From an uncultured Lacinutrix sp. (GTDB lineage: Bacteria > Bacteroidota > Bacteroidia > Flavobacteriales > Flavobacteriaceae): a stretch of 7,736 nt of DNA. Made by a program: the position numbers and the translations under genes. The stretch covers positions 1 to 7,736 of the forward strand of contig CALGIH010000191.1 in the NCBI GenBank assembly GCA_937916035.1, read 5' to 3'. The notes under the pieces are model-generated. The model saw only the letters and a program-made list of their open reading frames with translations. It did no database searches and was not told the origin of the DNA. Below are positions 1-7,097 of the stretch, in pieces. Position 1 is the stretch's first letter, and every line of letters begins with the position of its first letter.

Positions 1-353
1 TCTTGACTTAGCAAAGAAATATCTCTAATTACTGGAGCGGCTTTTTCCACATGCTGTTGGGTACATGATTTATTAAAAGCCCAAGTCCATTTTAAGAAAT
101 CAATATCTAAGCGTGGTTTTATGTACAATGGACTTGCAGGATTAAACATCCATTTTAGACCTTTTTTCATAACTCCTGGCGCAGATAGAGGAATCAAATG
201 ACTTGGTGATAAATATCCAGCATTTACATAAGATGCTCCTGCATCCATGTTTGATTGATCTATAACAGTAACTTTATGTCCTTCTTTTTGAAGAAAATAA
301 GCAGAACTCAGTCCTATGATTCCACCACCGATAACAACAATATTTTTACTCAT
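1..353 (-). CDS. DadA-type FAD-dependent D-amino-acid dehydrogenase, probable cis-4-hydroxy-D-proline dehydrogenase (5' part only)
   Basis: The first 117 codons of an FAD-dependent oxidoreductase are present; the rest lies beyond the window edge (the family is usually about 410-430 residues). The N-terminus is a Rossmann dinucleotide-binding fold: GGGIIG at residues 9-14 within VVIGGGIIGLSSAYFL, then VTVID ending in Asp32, the acidic residue expected to hold the FAD ribose. The segment NAGYLSPSH (44-52) is typical of the DadA/glycine-oxidase group. In the hydroxyproline pathway this enzyme oxidises cis-4-hydroxy-D-proline, the epimerase product, to 1-pyrroline-4-hydroxy-2-carboxylate. That substrate is inferred from the neighbours; ordinary D-alanine or D-proline dehydrogenase cannot be excluded from the fragment. 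The start is firm: ATG follows directly after the TAA of the upstream peptidase gene (TAAATG, no spacer), so translational coupling is likely. It looks like a single-subunit form rather than the Pseudomonas multi-subunit dehydrogenase, but flanking sequence is needed to say so. Confidence 0.85.
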   Translation of the reverse strand, partial: MSKNIVVIGGGIIGLSSAYFLQKEGHKVTVIDQSNMDAGASYVNAGYLSPSHLIPLSAPGVMKKGLKWMFNPASPLYIKPRLDIDFLKWTWAFNKSCTQQHVEKAAPVIRDISLLSQ

Positions 354-2612
354 TTATTCCCATTTAAAATCCCAAATTGGTTTTGTTTCCAAAAGATGTT
401 CAATAAAATAATTCCAACGTTTTTTTATAAAGTATGTTCTTGTTTTACCAACATAACCATGTCGTTGGCTTGGTAATATTAATAAATCAAACTCTTTATC
501 AGCATTCACTAAAGCTTCAGCTAATTTAAAGGTAGCTGATGGATTTACATTATCATCAATACCACCATGAACTAATAACAATTTTCCTTTTAAGTTTTTT
601 GCATTTGTAATATTAGACACCTTTTCATACGTATCATCAATTGGCCAACCTTGATACATTTCTGGCCACCAAGCTTTTTCCATTCTAAAATCGTGGTCAC
701 CAGAGCTTGCTACACCAACTTTATAAAAATCTGGAAATCCTAACATTGCCCTTCCAGTATCATAACCTCCAGCTGAATGACCAAAAATTCCAACTTTTTC
801 AACATTAACCCATGCGTGTTTTTTTGCCAGGTGCTTAATTGCTAACACATGATCCTCCAAATTATTTTCCATGTTCTTATAGGAATGGTCATGGAATTCT
901 TTAGATCTCCCAGAAGTGCCTAAGCCATCAACTCCAATAACAATAAAGCCTAATTCAGCTAAGGATTGATTGCTAAAACTACGATCAAACGATTTTGGAA
1001 ATACTTGTGTATGTGGTCCTGTATAAGTTGCATCAATTATTGGATATGACTTATTTGGATCAAAATTGGTTGGCTTCCAAATGGCTCCATAAATAGTAGT
1101 TTTTCCATCTTTTCCAATTAACTCAAAAACTTCAGGTGACTGCCATCCTTTAGATTCTACTTCTGAAACATCAGCTTCTGTTAGCTCTGCTAAAATATTT
1201 CCGTTTTTTGAATCTCTAAGAACTGTTTTTGTTGGAATATTAATGGCTGAAAAATTATCTGCAAAATGTTTTCCATCTTTAGTGAAATTGACAATATGAT
1301 GTGTGTTTTCAGGAGTTAGTAAGGTTACTTCTCCATCAAAATCTACTCTGTAAAGTTGTTGATGGTAAGGATTCATCCTTGCATCTTTCCCTGACGCTAA
1401 AAAGTAAATTTCTTCTTTATCTTCATTTGTATACTCAATAGCATTGATATAGTAATTTCCTAAAGTTATAGGTTTTGTTTTATTGGTTTTTAAATCGATT
1501 ATATAGAGTTGTCTCCAACCACTGCGCTCTGATAAGAAGATAACTTTTTGTTTATCGTCAAACTTTCTAAACCAAAAATTATCAATGTTCGTTTCACTTG
1601 TTTCTTCAATAAGTGTTTTTTCACTTCCACTATTAAGATCTACAAGTTTTAAAACTTCCTTTTTATAACCTCTCTCAGAATATTCTGCTAAAAGTATTCC
1701 TGATTTTTTCATCCACTCAATAGAAACCGAGTTTACATGTGTTCCTGTTGGTAAATTGGTTTTGACTTCTTTTTTGGTTTCAACATTAAAAAATGCAGGT
1801 GTCACATGAACCATTGTTGTATCTCCTGGAGAGCCACGATAGTAAGACAGTAATTTTGATTTGTAAAGGGAATCGATACTATGATCTAAAAGATACATTT
1901 TTTCAGCATTCCTGAAATCGATAATATTTGTTGTAATCCATTTAGAGTCTTCAGACCAGTTGGTGCTGAAATGTTTTGGGCGTTCGGCGTTTTCGCCTTC
2001 CATAATATCAAACCAACCATAATAGGTTGCATATTCATAATCCTTTTTCCCATCAAAACTTAATTGATATTCCTGATTATTCTCGGTTGATTTTATGAAT
2101 AAATTATAGTTTTCAGAATATGCTATCCATTTCCCATCTGGAGATTTAGATTCAAACTCATTCCTTTCTTCTTTCTTTTCTTCCTGCTTTATCTGAAGCC
2201 CATAAGATTTTAGATTTAAGGTATAATTTTTTCCTTCAAAACTTAAATCCAAATTACCCTCTTTTAGTCTTTCAATATTAGAAACTGACAAATTATTAGA
2301 TTCGACAAGCTTATCATTCAATTTACTTAAAGCTCGCCCTAGCTTTTCATGATTGAATAAATCAACAACATTATGATTTTTGAAACTAACCGTTTTATAA
2401 GTTTTCTTGTCTTTGCTATGATCAATAAACCAAAGTCCTGAACCATCTTTAAACCAATTTACATTTGTGTAAAGATTGAATGCTGTTTTATTATTGTAGT
2501 TATCATACATGAAACTTATTGCTCGACTATAATCATCTTGAGCAACTTCTTGCGCTTGAAACGGTGTTGAAACCATTAATAACGTAATTAGTAAAATTGA
2601 AATCTGTTTCAT
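354..2612 (-). CDS. Exported S9 family (DPP-IV-like) prolyl peptidase
   Basis: A 752-residue serine peptidase of the prolyl oligopeptidase/DPP-IV clan. An N-terminal signal peptide (MKQISILLITLLMVSTPFQA) predicts export to the periplasm or surface. A beta-propeller region spans roughly residues 30-490 and an alpha/beta-hydrolase domain roughly 495-745. The catalytic triad is visible as Ser613 (GHSAGG), Asp686 (HGGIDDNVNP) and His718 (SQRHGY); Tyr530 in YTGPHTQ matches the oxyanion tyrosine of DPP-IV. Length fits S9B enzymes (about 700-760). The double-Glu motif of classical DPP-IV (DWxYEEE) is replaced by WFDIMEGE (200-207), and the residue after the catalytic Ser is Ala instead of Tyr, so Xaa-Pro dipeptide release is likely but not certain. 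The open frame can be read from a TTG two codons upstream (2618), but the ATG at 2612 begins a proper signal peptide and is preferred. The gene lies 87 nt after the epimerase gene and abuts the FAD dehydrogenase; it may release (hydroxy)proline-containing dipeptides for the pathway. Confidence 0.88.
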   Translation of the reverse strand: MKQISILLITLLMVSTPFQAQEVAQDDYSRAISFMYDNYNNKTAFNLYTNVNWFKDGSGLWFIDHSKDKKTYKTVSFKNHNVVDLFNHEKLGRALSKLNDKLVESNNLSVSNIERLKEGNLDLSFEGKNYTLNLKSYGLQIKQEEKKEERNEFESKSPDGKWIAYSENYNLFIKSTENNQEYQLSFDGKKDYEYATYYGWFDIMEGENAERPKHFSTNWSEDSKWITTNIIDFRNAEKMYLLDHSIDSLYKSKLLSYYRGSPGDTTMVHVTPAFFNVETKKEVKTNLPTGTHVNSVSIEWMKKSGILLAEYSERGYKKEVLKLVDLNSGSEKTLIEETSETNIDNFWFRKFDDKQKVIFLSERSGWRQLYIIDLKTNKTKPITLGNYYINAIEYTNEDKEEIYFLASGKDARMNPYHQQLYRVDFDGEVTLLTPENTHHIVNFTKDGKHFADNFSAINIPTKTVLRDSKNGNILAELTEADVSEVESKGWQSPEVFELIGKDGKTTIYGAIWKPTNFDPNKSYPIIDATYTGPHTQVFPKSFDRSFSNQSLAELGFIVIGVDGLGTSGRSKEFHDHSYKNMENNLEDHVLAIKHLAKKHAWVNVEKVGIFGHSAGGYDTGRAMLGFPDFYKVGVASSGDHDFRMEKAWWPEMYQGWPIDDTYEKVSNITNAKNLKGKLLLVHGGIDDNVNPSATFKLAEALVNADKEFDLLILPSQRHGYVGKTRTYFIKKRWNYFIEHLLETKPIWDFKWE

Positions 2613-2637
2613 GTTCAATTGTTTTAATAATTATAAG

Positions 2638-2695
2638 ATTCTCAATCAAGTTGGGAATGATTTAATTCCTGTCCTTCGACTGCGCTCAAGTTGAC
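2638..2695. repeat. Intergenic composite repeat: hairpin plus CTTCGACTGCGCTCAAG element
   Basis: The 87-nt gap between the epimerase and S9 peptidase genes holds two distinctive pieces. Positions 2638-2658 form an inverted repeat: ATTCTCAA (2638-2645), a 5-nt loop, and TTGGGAAT (2651-2658). All 8 positions pair in plus-strand RNA with one G-U pair; the minus-strand RNA has one C-A mismatch. Positions 2674-2690 read CTTCGACTGCGCTCAAG, locally GC-rich against an AT-rich background, with short flanking GTC/GAC ends at 2671-2673 and 2693-2695. The octamer TCAAGTTG occurs in both pieces (2646-2653 and 2686-2693). From memory, sequences very close to this element are scattered between genes in many Flavobacteriaceae genomes; that cannot be verified from one copy. 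Its role, such as transcript processing or stability, is unknown. Confidence 0.55.
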
Positions 2696-2699
2696 AAAA

Positions 2700-3710
2700 T
2701 TAAATCACCTGAAATCCATGAGCATAAGGATCGTCTTCATCATCAATAAAAATAGTGTTATAACCATAAACTTTTGCCCAACCTTGAATACTTGGTATAA
2801 TGGCTAATTTACCATCTAAAGTAGTTTCTTTCTCTACAAGACCAATAAATTTGCTGCCTATAAAACTTTCGTGAATAAATCGCTCTCCAACTTTTAATTT
2901 CCCTTTAGCATATAATTGTGCTAATCTTGCTGATGTTCCTGTTCCGCAAGGTGAACGATCAATTGCTTTGTCTCCATAAAAAACTGCATTTCTACCAGAA
3001 GATGTTGGATCGATCGGGTTTCCAGTCCACAGCATGTGAGTGACATCACGAATTGTGTCATTTTCTGGATGAATAAACATCTTTGGATATTTTTCATTGA
3101 TGCGTTGTCTAACTATTTGTGAATATTGCACAATCTTTCCTGCTGTGAAATCATGCAATCCTGAAAAATTTTCTTGAGGATCAACAATGGCATAATAGTT
3201 TCCGCCATAAGCAACATCAAAAGTAATTTCTCCTAATTCTGGGCAATCAACCATTAAATTTTCAGCTGCTAAATAACTTTTTACATTGATCAATTTTACC
3301 CAATCAACTTTTCCATTGGTTTGTTGATATTCAATTTCGACTAATCCTGCTGGAGCTTCCATTTTAATTTTTCCGGGTACTTTTGGAGTAACTAAACCTT
3401 CTTCTATTGCAATTGTTACAGTACCAATAGTACCATGACCACACATTGGCAGACATCCTGAGGTTTCAATAAATAGAATGGCAAAATCATTTTCAGGATT
3501 GTGAGGTGTAAATAAAAAACTTCCACTCATCATATCATGACCTCGTGGCTCAAACATGAGTCCTTTACGAATCCAATCGAATTCTTTCAAAAAGTGTTGG
3601 CGTTTTTCACTCATGGTATTGCCAACCAAGTATGGATGTCCTTCAGTAACTACTCTAACTGGATTTCCGCAAGTATGTGCATCAATGCACACAAATTTTG
3701 ATTTACTCAT
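2700..3710 (-). CDS. 4-hydroxyproline 2-epimerase (proline racemase family)
   Basis: A 336-residue cytosolic enzyme of the proline racemase family, of normal length for it. It interconverts trans-4-hydroxy-L-proline and cis-4-hydroxy-D-proline through two cysteine acid/base residues, without cofactor. Both are present: Cys90 in PMCGHGTIGT and Cys255 in DRSPCGTGTSA. The second cysteine separates epimerases and racemases from trans-3-hydroxy-L-proline dehydratases, which carry Thr there. Early family motifs are also visible (AHTCGNPVR, 11-19; FEPRGHDMMSG, 53-63). Proline racemase is the main alternative; the neighbouring dehydrogenase, deaminase-family and semialdehyde dehydrogenase genes favour hydroxyproline. 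The ATG at 3710 overlaps the end of the DUF885 gene by 8 nt (ATGAGTAA), so translation is probably coupled. The reading frame is intact and its composition resembles that of its neighbours. Confidence 0.92.
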   Translation of the reverse strand: MSKSKFVCIDAHTCGNPVRVVTEGHPYLVGNTMSEKRQHFLKEFDWIRKGLMFEPRGHDMMSGSFLFTPHNPENDFAILFIETSGCLPMCGHGTIGTVTIAIEEGLVTPKVPGKIKMEAPAGLVEIEYQQTNGKVDWVKLINVKSYLAAENLMVDCPELGEITFDVAYGGNYYAIVDPQENFSGLHDFTAGKIVQYSQIVRQRINEKYPKMFIHPENDTIRDVTHMLWTGNPIDPTSSGRNAVFYGDKAIDRSPCGTGTSARLAQLYAKGKLKVGERFIHESFIGSKFIGLVEKETTLDGKLAIIPSIQGWAKVYGYNTIFIDDEDDPYAHGFQVI

Positions 3711-5424
3711 TTAATTTTTTCTCAATATAATCATCCATTCGTTTTTCCATAATTGCAAGCGTCACAGTTCCTTCTTCAAGGATCACTTCATGAAATTCAC
3801 GAATATCAAATTTATCTCCTAAAGCTTCTTCAGCCTTTTTACGGAGTTCTCTTATTTTTATTTCTCCAATCTTGTAGGATAGAGCTTGTCCTGGCGATGA
3901 AATATAGCGATCAGTTTCTGTTGTCACCTCATGAATTGATAAAGCTGTGTTTTCTGCCATATAATCAATCATTTGTTGTCTTGTCCAACCTTTTGCATGA
4001 ACTCCAGTATCAACCACCAATCTACATGCTCGCCACATTTCATAAGTTAGCTGACCAAATTTTTCATAAGGCGTTGTGTAAATATCCATTTCATCAGCCA
4101 AATATTCTGAATATAATCCCCAACCTTCACCAAAAGCCGATAAATATAAATTTCTTCTAAATTGCGGAATTGTTTCAGGCAATTCATTATTCAATGAGAT
4201 TTGCAAATGGTGTCCTGGAACTGCCTCATGAGCTGTCAAAGCAGGAATTGTGTATAAAGTTCTACTTGGCAAATTATACGTATTTATCCAATAAAACCCT
4301 GCAGTTGTTTCACTATCTGAACCTGAATATCGTCCTCCTGTATAATTTGCTGCAAGGTCTGCAGGAACTGGAACAACTCCATAGGGTTTTCGTGGTAATG
4401 TTTTGAAGAATTTCGGTAATTCAGCATCTATTCTTTTGGCAATATCACGCGCAAACATTAGCAATTCTTCAGCTGTTTGTGGATAAAATTGCTCATCGGT
4501 TCTAAGAAATTCTATGAAATTGGCAAAGCTTCCTTTAAATCCTAAATCATCAATAATTATCTGCATTTCAGCCTTAATACGAGCCACTTCACTCAACCCA
4601 ATTTGATGGATATCGTCGGCAGTGTATTGATTACTAGTCGTGAAAAGGTTGATTCTATTCTGATAAAACTCTTTACCGTTTGGCACTGTTGAAATCCCTA
4701 ATCCTTTTCTTGTATTCGGGAAGTATTCATCTTCAAAAAAGCTTTTAATGATTTTATATTGATCTATGGCATTTTTTTGAACACTCGCTTTTGCAACATT
4801 AATAATAGAATCTTTTAGTTCATCCGAAAACGATTCTGGCAACTTATGAAAGGGCTTGTAAAATTCACTTTCGGTTGGATCTGAAACTATGTGCTTATTA
4901 TAAGTATCTTCATAATTATTAAAGACAGCTCTAGGTTGTGCAAAACCTTCTTTCATTGCAGCTCTTAACAGATTCAAATTATAATCTACTCTTTTTGGCA
5001 GATTGTCAAGTCGCTTTAAATAGTCCTTTGCTTGCTTCTCATTTTCAATAGTCCTATTTCCCATTCTGCTTAAATTTAAATGGAACGCAGATTCGTTTGT
5101 TATGGTATTCAAGTACATTTTATACGTATTCTCATCCATTTTGTCTTGCAAGACAAACAATAATAACTCTCTTGAAATTTGATCTGTTTTTGACAAACCT
5201 TCTGCGGAAACTGATTCTAATTCTACTTTTAGTTCTTTTGAAAAATCAGCTTCTGCTTGGTAATATTTAATAGTATTTTCGACAGATTCATTTGTGTCAA
5301 AATCATACTCTCTTTCTGTTTCGTATTTTGCAATAATGGCGTTTAACTTATCTACATCTGAAACTTGTTTAAAGGATAAAATCCCCAATAAAACAACAAC
5401 AAAAAAAAGTTTAAATTTTCTCAT
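3703..5424 (-). CDS. DUF885 family protein, putative zinc metallopeptidase, exported or membrane-anchored
   Basis: A 573-residue DUF885 protein, typical in length. Family hallmarks are in order: HEAVPGHHLQ from residue 399, GEGWGLYSEYL with Glu433 as a likely third metal ligand, DTGVHAKGW, and YISSPGQALSYKIGE near the C-terminus. The HExxxGHH core is not a classical HExxH, but the family is generally treated as metallopeptidase-like; substrates are poorly known. After Met-Arg-Lys a hydrophobic stretch (about 6-18) indicates a signal peptide or N-terminal anchor; no lipobox cysteine is seen. An in-frame ATG at 5445 would add seven residues (MGLKLKI); the ATG at 5424 gives a better signal-peptide N-terminus and is chosen, though the longer form is possible. 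The gene starts about 53 nt after the aldehyde dehydrogenase gene, and its last codons overlap the epimerase start. Its place among hydroxyproline genes suggests it trims hydroxyproline-containing peptides, which is inference. Confidence 0.85.
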   Translation of the reverse strand: MRKFKLFFVVVLLGILSFKQVSDVDKLNAIIAKYETEREYDFDTNESVENTIKYYQAEADFSKELKVELESVSAEGLSKTDQISRELLLFVLQDKMDENTYKMYLNTITNESAFHLNLSRMGNRTIENEKQAKDYLKRLDNLPKRVDYNLNLLRAAMKEGFAQPRAVFNNYEDTYNKHIVSDPTESEFYKPFHKLPESFSDELKDSIINVAKASVQKNAIDQYKIIKSFFEDEYFPNTRKGLGISTVPNGKEFYQNRINLFTTSNQYTADDIHQIGLSEVARIKAEMQIIIDDLGFKGSFANFIEFLRTDEQFYPQTAEELLMFARDIAKRIDAELPKFFKTLPRKPYGVVPVPADLAANYTGGRYSGSDSETTAGFYWINTYNLPSRTLYTIPALTAHEAVPGHHLQISLNNELPETIPQFRRNLYLSAFGEGWGLYSEYLADEMDIYTTPYEKFGQLTYEMWRACRLVVDTGVHAKGWTRQQMIDYMAENTALSIHEVTTETDRYISSPGQALSYKIGEIKIRELRKKAEEALGDKFDIREFHEVILEEGTVTLAIMEKRMDDYIEKKLNE

Positions 5425-5477
5425 AATCTTTAATTTTAAACCCATAATTACATAGGTTGGTTAATAAATGGTTTTAA

Positions 5478-7061
5478 CTACAGAATTTTTTGGTTCGTAC
5501 TCTCATTATTTACGCTTCTCAAAATCTCAAGTGGATTACTGTTTTTCAATTCATCAGGAAGCAAATTATTTGGCCAATCTTGATAGCTAAATGGTCTTAC
5601 CCAACGTTTAATTGAATTAACCCCAACTGCTGTAAAACGACTATCAGTTGATGCAGGATAAGGACCACCATGAACCATGGATGGACAAACCTCAACACCT
5701 GTTGGCGCTCCATTAAAAATGACACGACCTACTCTGTTTTGCAATGCTGAAATAATATTTGAATACTTGTCTGCTTCATCATCAGCTATTAAAGTCCCTG
5801 TAAGTTGCCCTTCAAGGTTACTAATTACGGCTTCCATTTGATCACTATTCTCACATTGAACAACCATTGAAAAAGGGCCAAAAACCTCTTGATGAAGTGT
5901 TGTATTCGCTATAAATGTTTTGCCTTCAACAGTTGTAATAGCTTGTCTGGCATAATTTTCTTGAACATTAGTACTATAATTTGCCACAACAGTTAACTCC
6001 GCTTGTGCCAAAGCTCTCGCTTTATTGCTCTCAAAAGCTCCATAAATATTTGGGTGCAACATACATGATGGTTCAATTTTCAATATTTCTTCTGCTAACA
6101 GCGAAATAAAATGAGTTAAATCAGTGCCTTTTATACCAATAATTAAACCAGGATTTGTACAAAACTGACCAGTTCCGAGTGTAATAGAACTTGCAAAGGT
6201 TTTGGCTAAATCGTTGGCTCTATTGTTTAAGGCATTTGGTAACATTACAACAGGATTGATACTTCCCATTTCAGCAAAAACTGGAATTGGTTCTTCACGT
6301 TGAGCTGCTCGATCAAGTAATGCACGACCACCTCGAATACTTCCTGTAAAACCAACTGCTTTCACATCTGGATGTTTTACTAATTGCACACCAACTTCAA
6401 TACCTGAACTATTAAGATTAGAAAAAACCCCTTTTGGCATGTTCGTTTTTTCAGCAGCTTTGACAATTGCAGAAGCGACTAATTCTCCAGTTCCTGCATG
6501 CATAGGGTGCGATTTTACAATTACTGGGCAACCTGCTGCAAAAGCTGATGCAGTATCACCTCCAGCGGTTGAATAAGCTAACGGAAAATTACTTGCACCA
6601 AAAACCACAACTGGTCCTAAAGGAATATTCATTCTTCGAATATCCGGTTTTGGCAAAGGTTGTCTATCAGGAACTGCCGTATCAATGGTAGCATCTACCC
6701 AAGAACCATCAGCTACTAACTCAGCAAAAGAGCGTAATTGAAAAACTGTTCGTCCGCGTTCGCCTTTAGCTCTCCCTTCTGGCAAACCTGACTCAGAGCA
6801 ATAGACACTGATAAGCTCATCGTCTAATGCTAGAATTTCGTCAGCTATGGCATTCAAAAATTTTGCTTTCTGTAGTCCTGAAGTATGTCTAAAACTCTTA
6901 AATGCAAAAGCTGCAAGTTCAACAGCTTCATTTATTTCATCTGAAGTAGCTTCATAAAATGTATGGGTATTCTCAATATTTAATTGAGGATTGAATGTTT
7001 TGTAAGTCTTACTTCCTTTTGATGAAAGCGTGTTTCCTAAATAATTTTTTCCTGTAATCAT
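5478..7061 (-). CDS. 2-oxoglutarate semialdehyde (2,5-dioxovalerate) dehydrogenase, aldehyde dehydrogenase superfamily
   Basis: A 527-residue NAD(P)-dependent aldehyde dehydrogenase, at the long end of the superfamily and typical of the 2-oxoglutarate semialdehyde dehydrogenase branch. Key residues are visible: Asn158 in GASNFPLAYS (oxyanion hole), the nucleotide-binding GFTGS (237-241), general base Glu264 in FAEMGSINPV, nucleophile Cys301 in GQFCTNPG, and EVFGPF (392-397). GASNFPLAYSTAGGDTASA and FAEMGSINPV are wording I associate with this branch. It would oxidise 2-oxoglutarate semialdehyde to 2-oxoglutarate, the last step of hydroxyproline (and some pentose/sugar-acid) breakdown, in the cytosol. 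No sugar-acid genes are visible here, so hydroxyproline is the likely source. The ATG at 7061 is preceded by a strong GGGAGG, unlike the other starts. The gene follows DUF1272 by 36 nt, all within a repeat-like hairpin region. Confidence 0.9.
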   Translation of the reverse strand: MITGKNYLGNTLSSKGSKTYKTFNPQLNIENTHTFYEATSDEINEAVELAAFAFKSFRHTSGLQKAKFLNAIADEILALDDELISVYCSESGLPEGRAKGERGRTVFQLRSFAELVADGSWVDATIDTAVPDRQPLPKPDIRRMNIPLGPVVVFGASNFPLAYSTAGGDTASAFAAGCPVIVKSHPMHAGTGELVASAIVKAAEKTNMPKGVFSNLNSSGIEVGVQLVKHPDVKAVGFTGSIRGGRALLDRAAQREEPIPVFAEMGSINPVVMLPNALNNRANDLAKTFASSITLGTGQFCTNPGLIIGIKGTDLTHFISLLAEEILKIEPSCMLHPNIYGAFESNKARALAQAELTVVANYSTNVQENYARQAITTVEGKTFIANTTLHQEVFGPFSMVVQCENSDQMEAVISNLEGQLTGTLIADDEADKYSNIISALQNRVGRVIFNGAPTGVEVCPSMVHGGPYPASTDSRFTAVGVNSIKRWVRPFSYQDWPNNLLPDELKNSNPLEILRSVNNESTNQKIL

Positions 7062-7063
7062 AA

Positions 7064-7095
7064 GCCTCCCTTAAACCCTCCAAAAGAGGGAACTG
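7064..7095. repeat. Intergenic GC-rich hairpin/repeat between DUF1272 and the aldehyde dehydrogenase
   Basis: Almost the entire 36-nt gap is a purine/pyrimidine-patterned element. On the plus strand CCCTC (7076-7080), loop CAAAA, and GAGGG (7086-7090) form a perfect 5-bp stem. On the transcript (minus) strand the order is TTCCCTC, then GGAGGG, then AAGGGAGG just before the aldehyde dehydrogenase start. The first block can pair with either of the two G-rich blocks: GAGGG over 5 bp, or AGGGAG over 6 bp including one G-U pair. From memory, similar CCCTCnnnnGGAGGG-type intergenic elements recur in Flavobacteriaceae; one copy cannot prove it. It is too short and lacks a U-run, so it is not called a terminator. 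Confidence 0.5.
7065..7072 (-). promoter_or_regulatory. Strong Shine-Dalgarno-like site for the aldehyde dehydrogenase
   Basis: On the coding strand AAGGGAGG precedes the ATG at 7061, with only CTT between GGGAGG and the start codon. That spacing is shorter than usual. Other starts in this window show no comparable purine-rich site, in keeping with weak Shine-Dalgarno use in Bacteroidota. Because it is also part of the neighbouring repeat-like element, the match may be coincidental rather than selected. Confidence 0.4.
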
Positions 7096-7097
7096 TT

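Noticed and set aside
255..476. Plus-strand open frame across the dehydrogenase/S9 junction
   Set aside because: It overlaps two well-supported minus-strand genes and its translation is low-complexity without a recognisable motif.
2613..2618. TTG at 2618 as the start of the S9 peptidase
   Set aside because: The ATG at 2612 gives a standard signal peptide, and no ribosome site favours the TTG.
2630..2637. TATAAT on the minus strand upstream of the S9 gene as an internal promoter
   Set aside because: No -35-like partner at proper spacing and no Bacteroidota-type TAnnTTTG was found; a lone TATAAT is expected by chance in AT-rich sequence.
3753..4406. Plus-strand open frames opposite the DUF885 gene (3753-4160 and 4170-4406)
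   Set aside because: They lie wholly antisense to a well-supported coding gene, show no recognisable family pattern, and are rich in Leu/His/Gln as expected for an antisense shadow.
7076..7090. Rho-independent terminator between DUF1272 and the aldehyde dehydrogenase
   Set aside because: The stem is only 5 bp and no U-run follows on either strand; the genes look co-transcribed.
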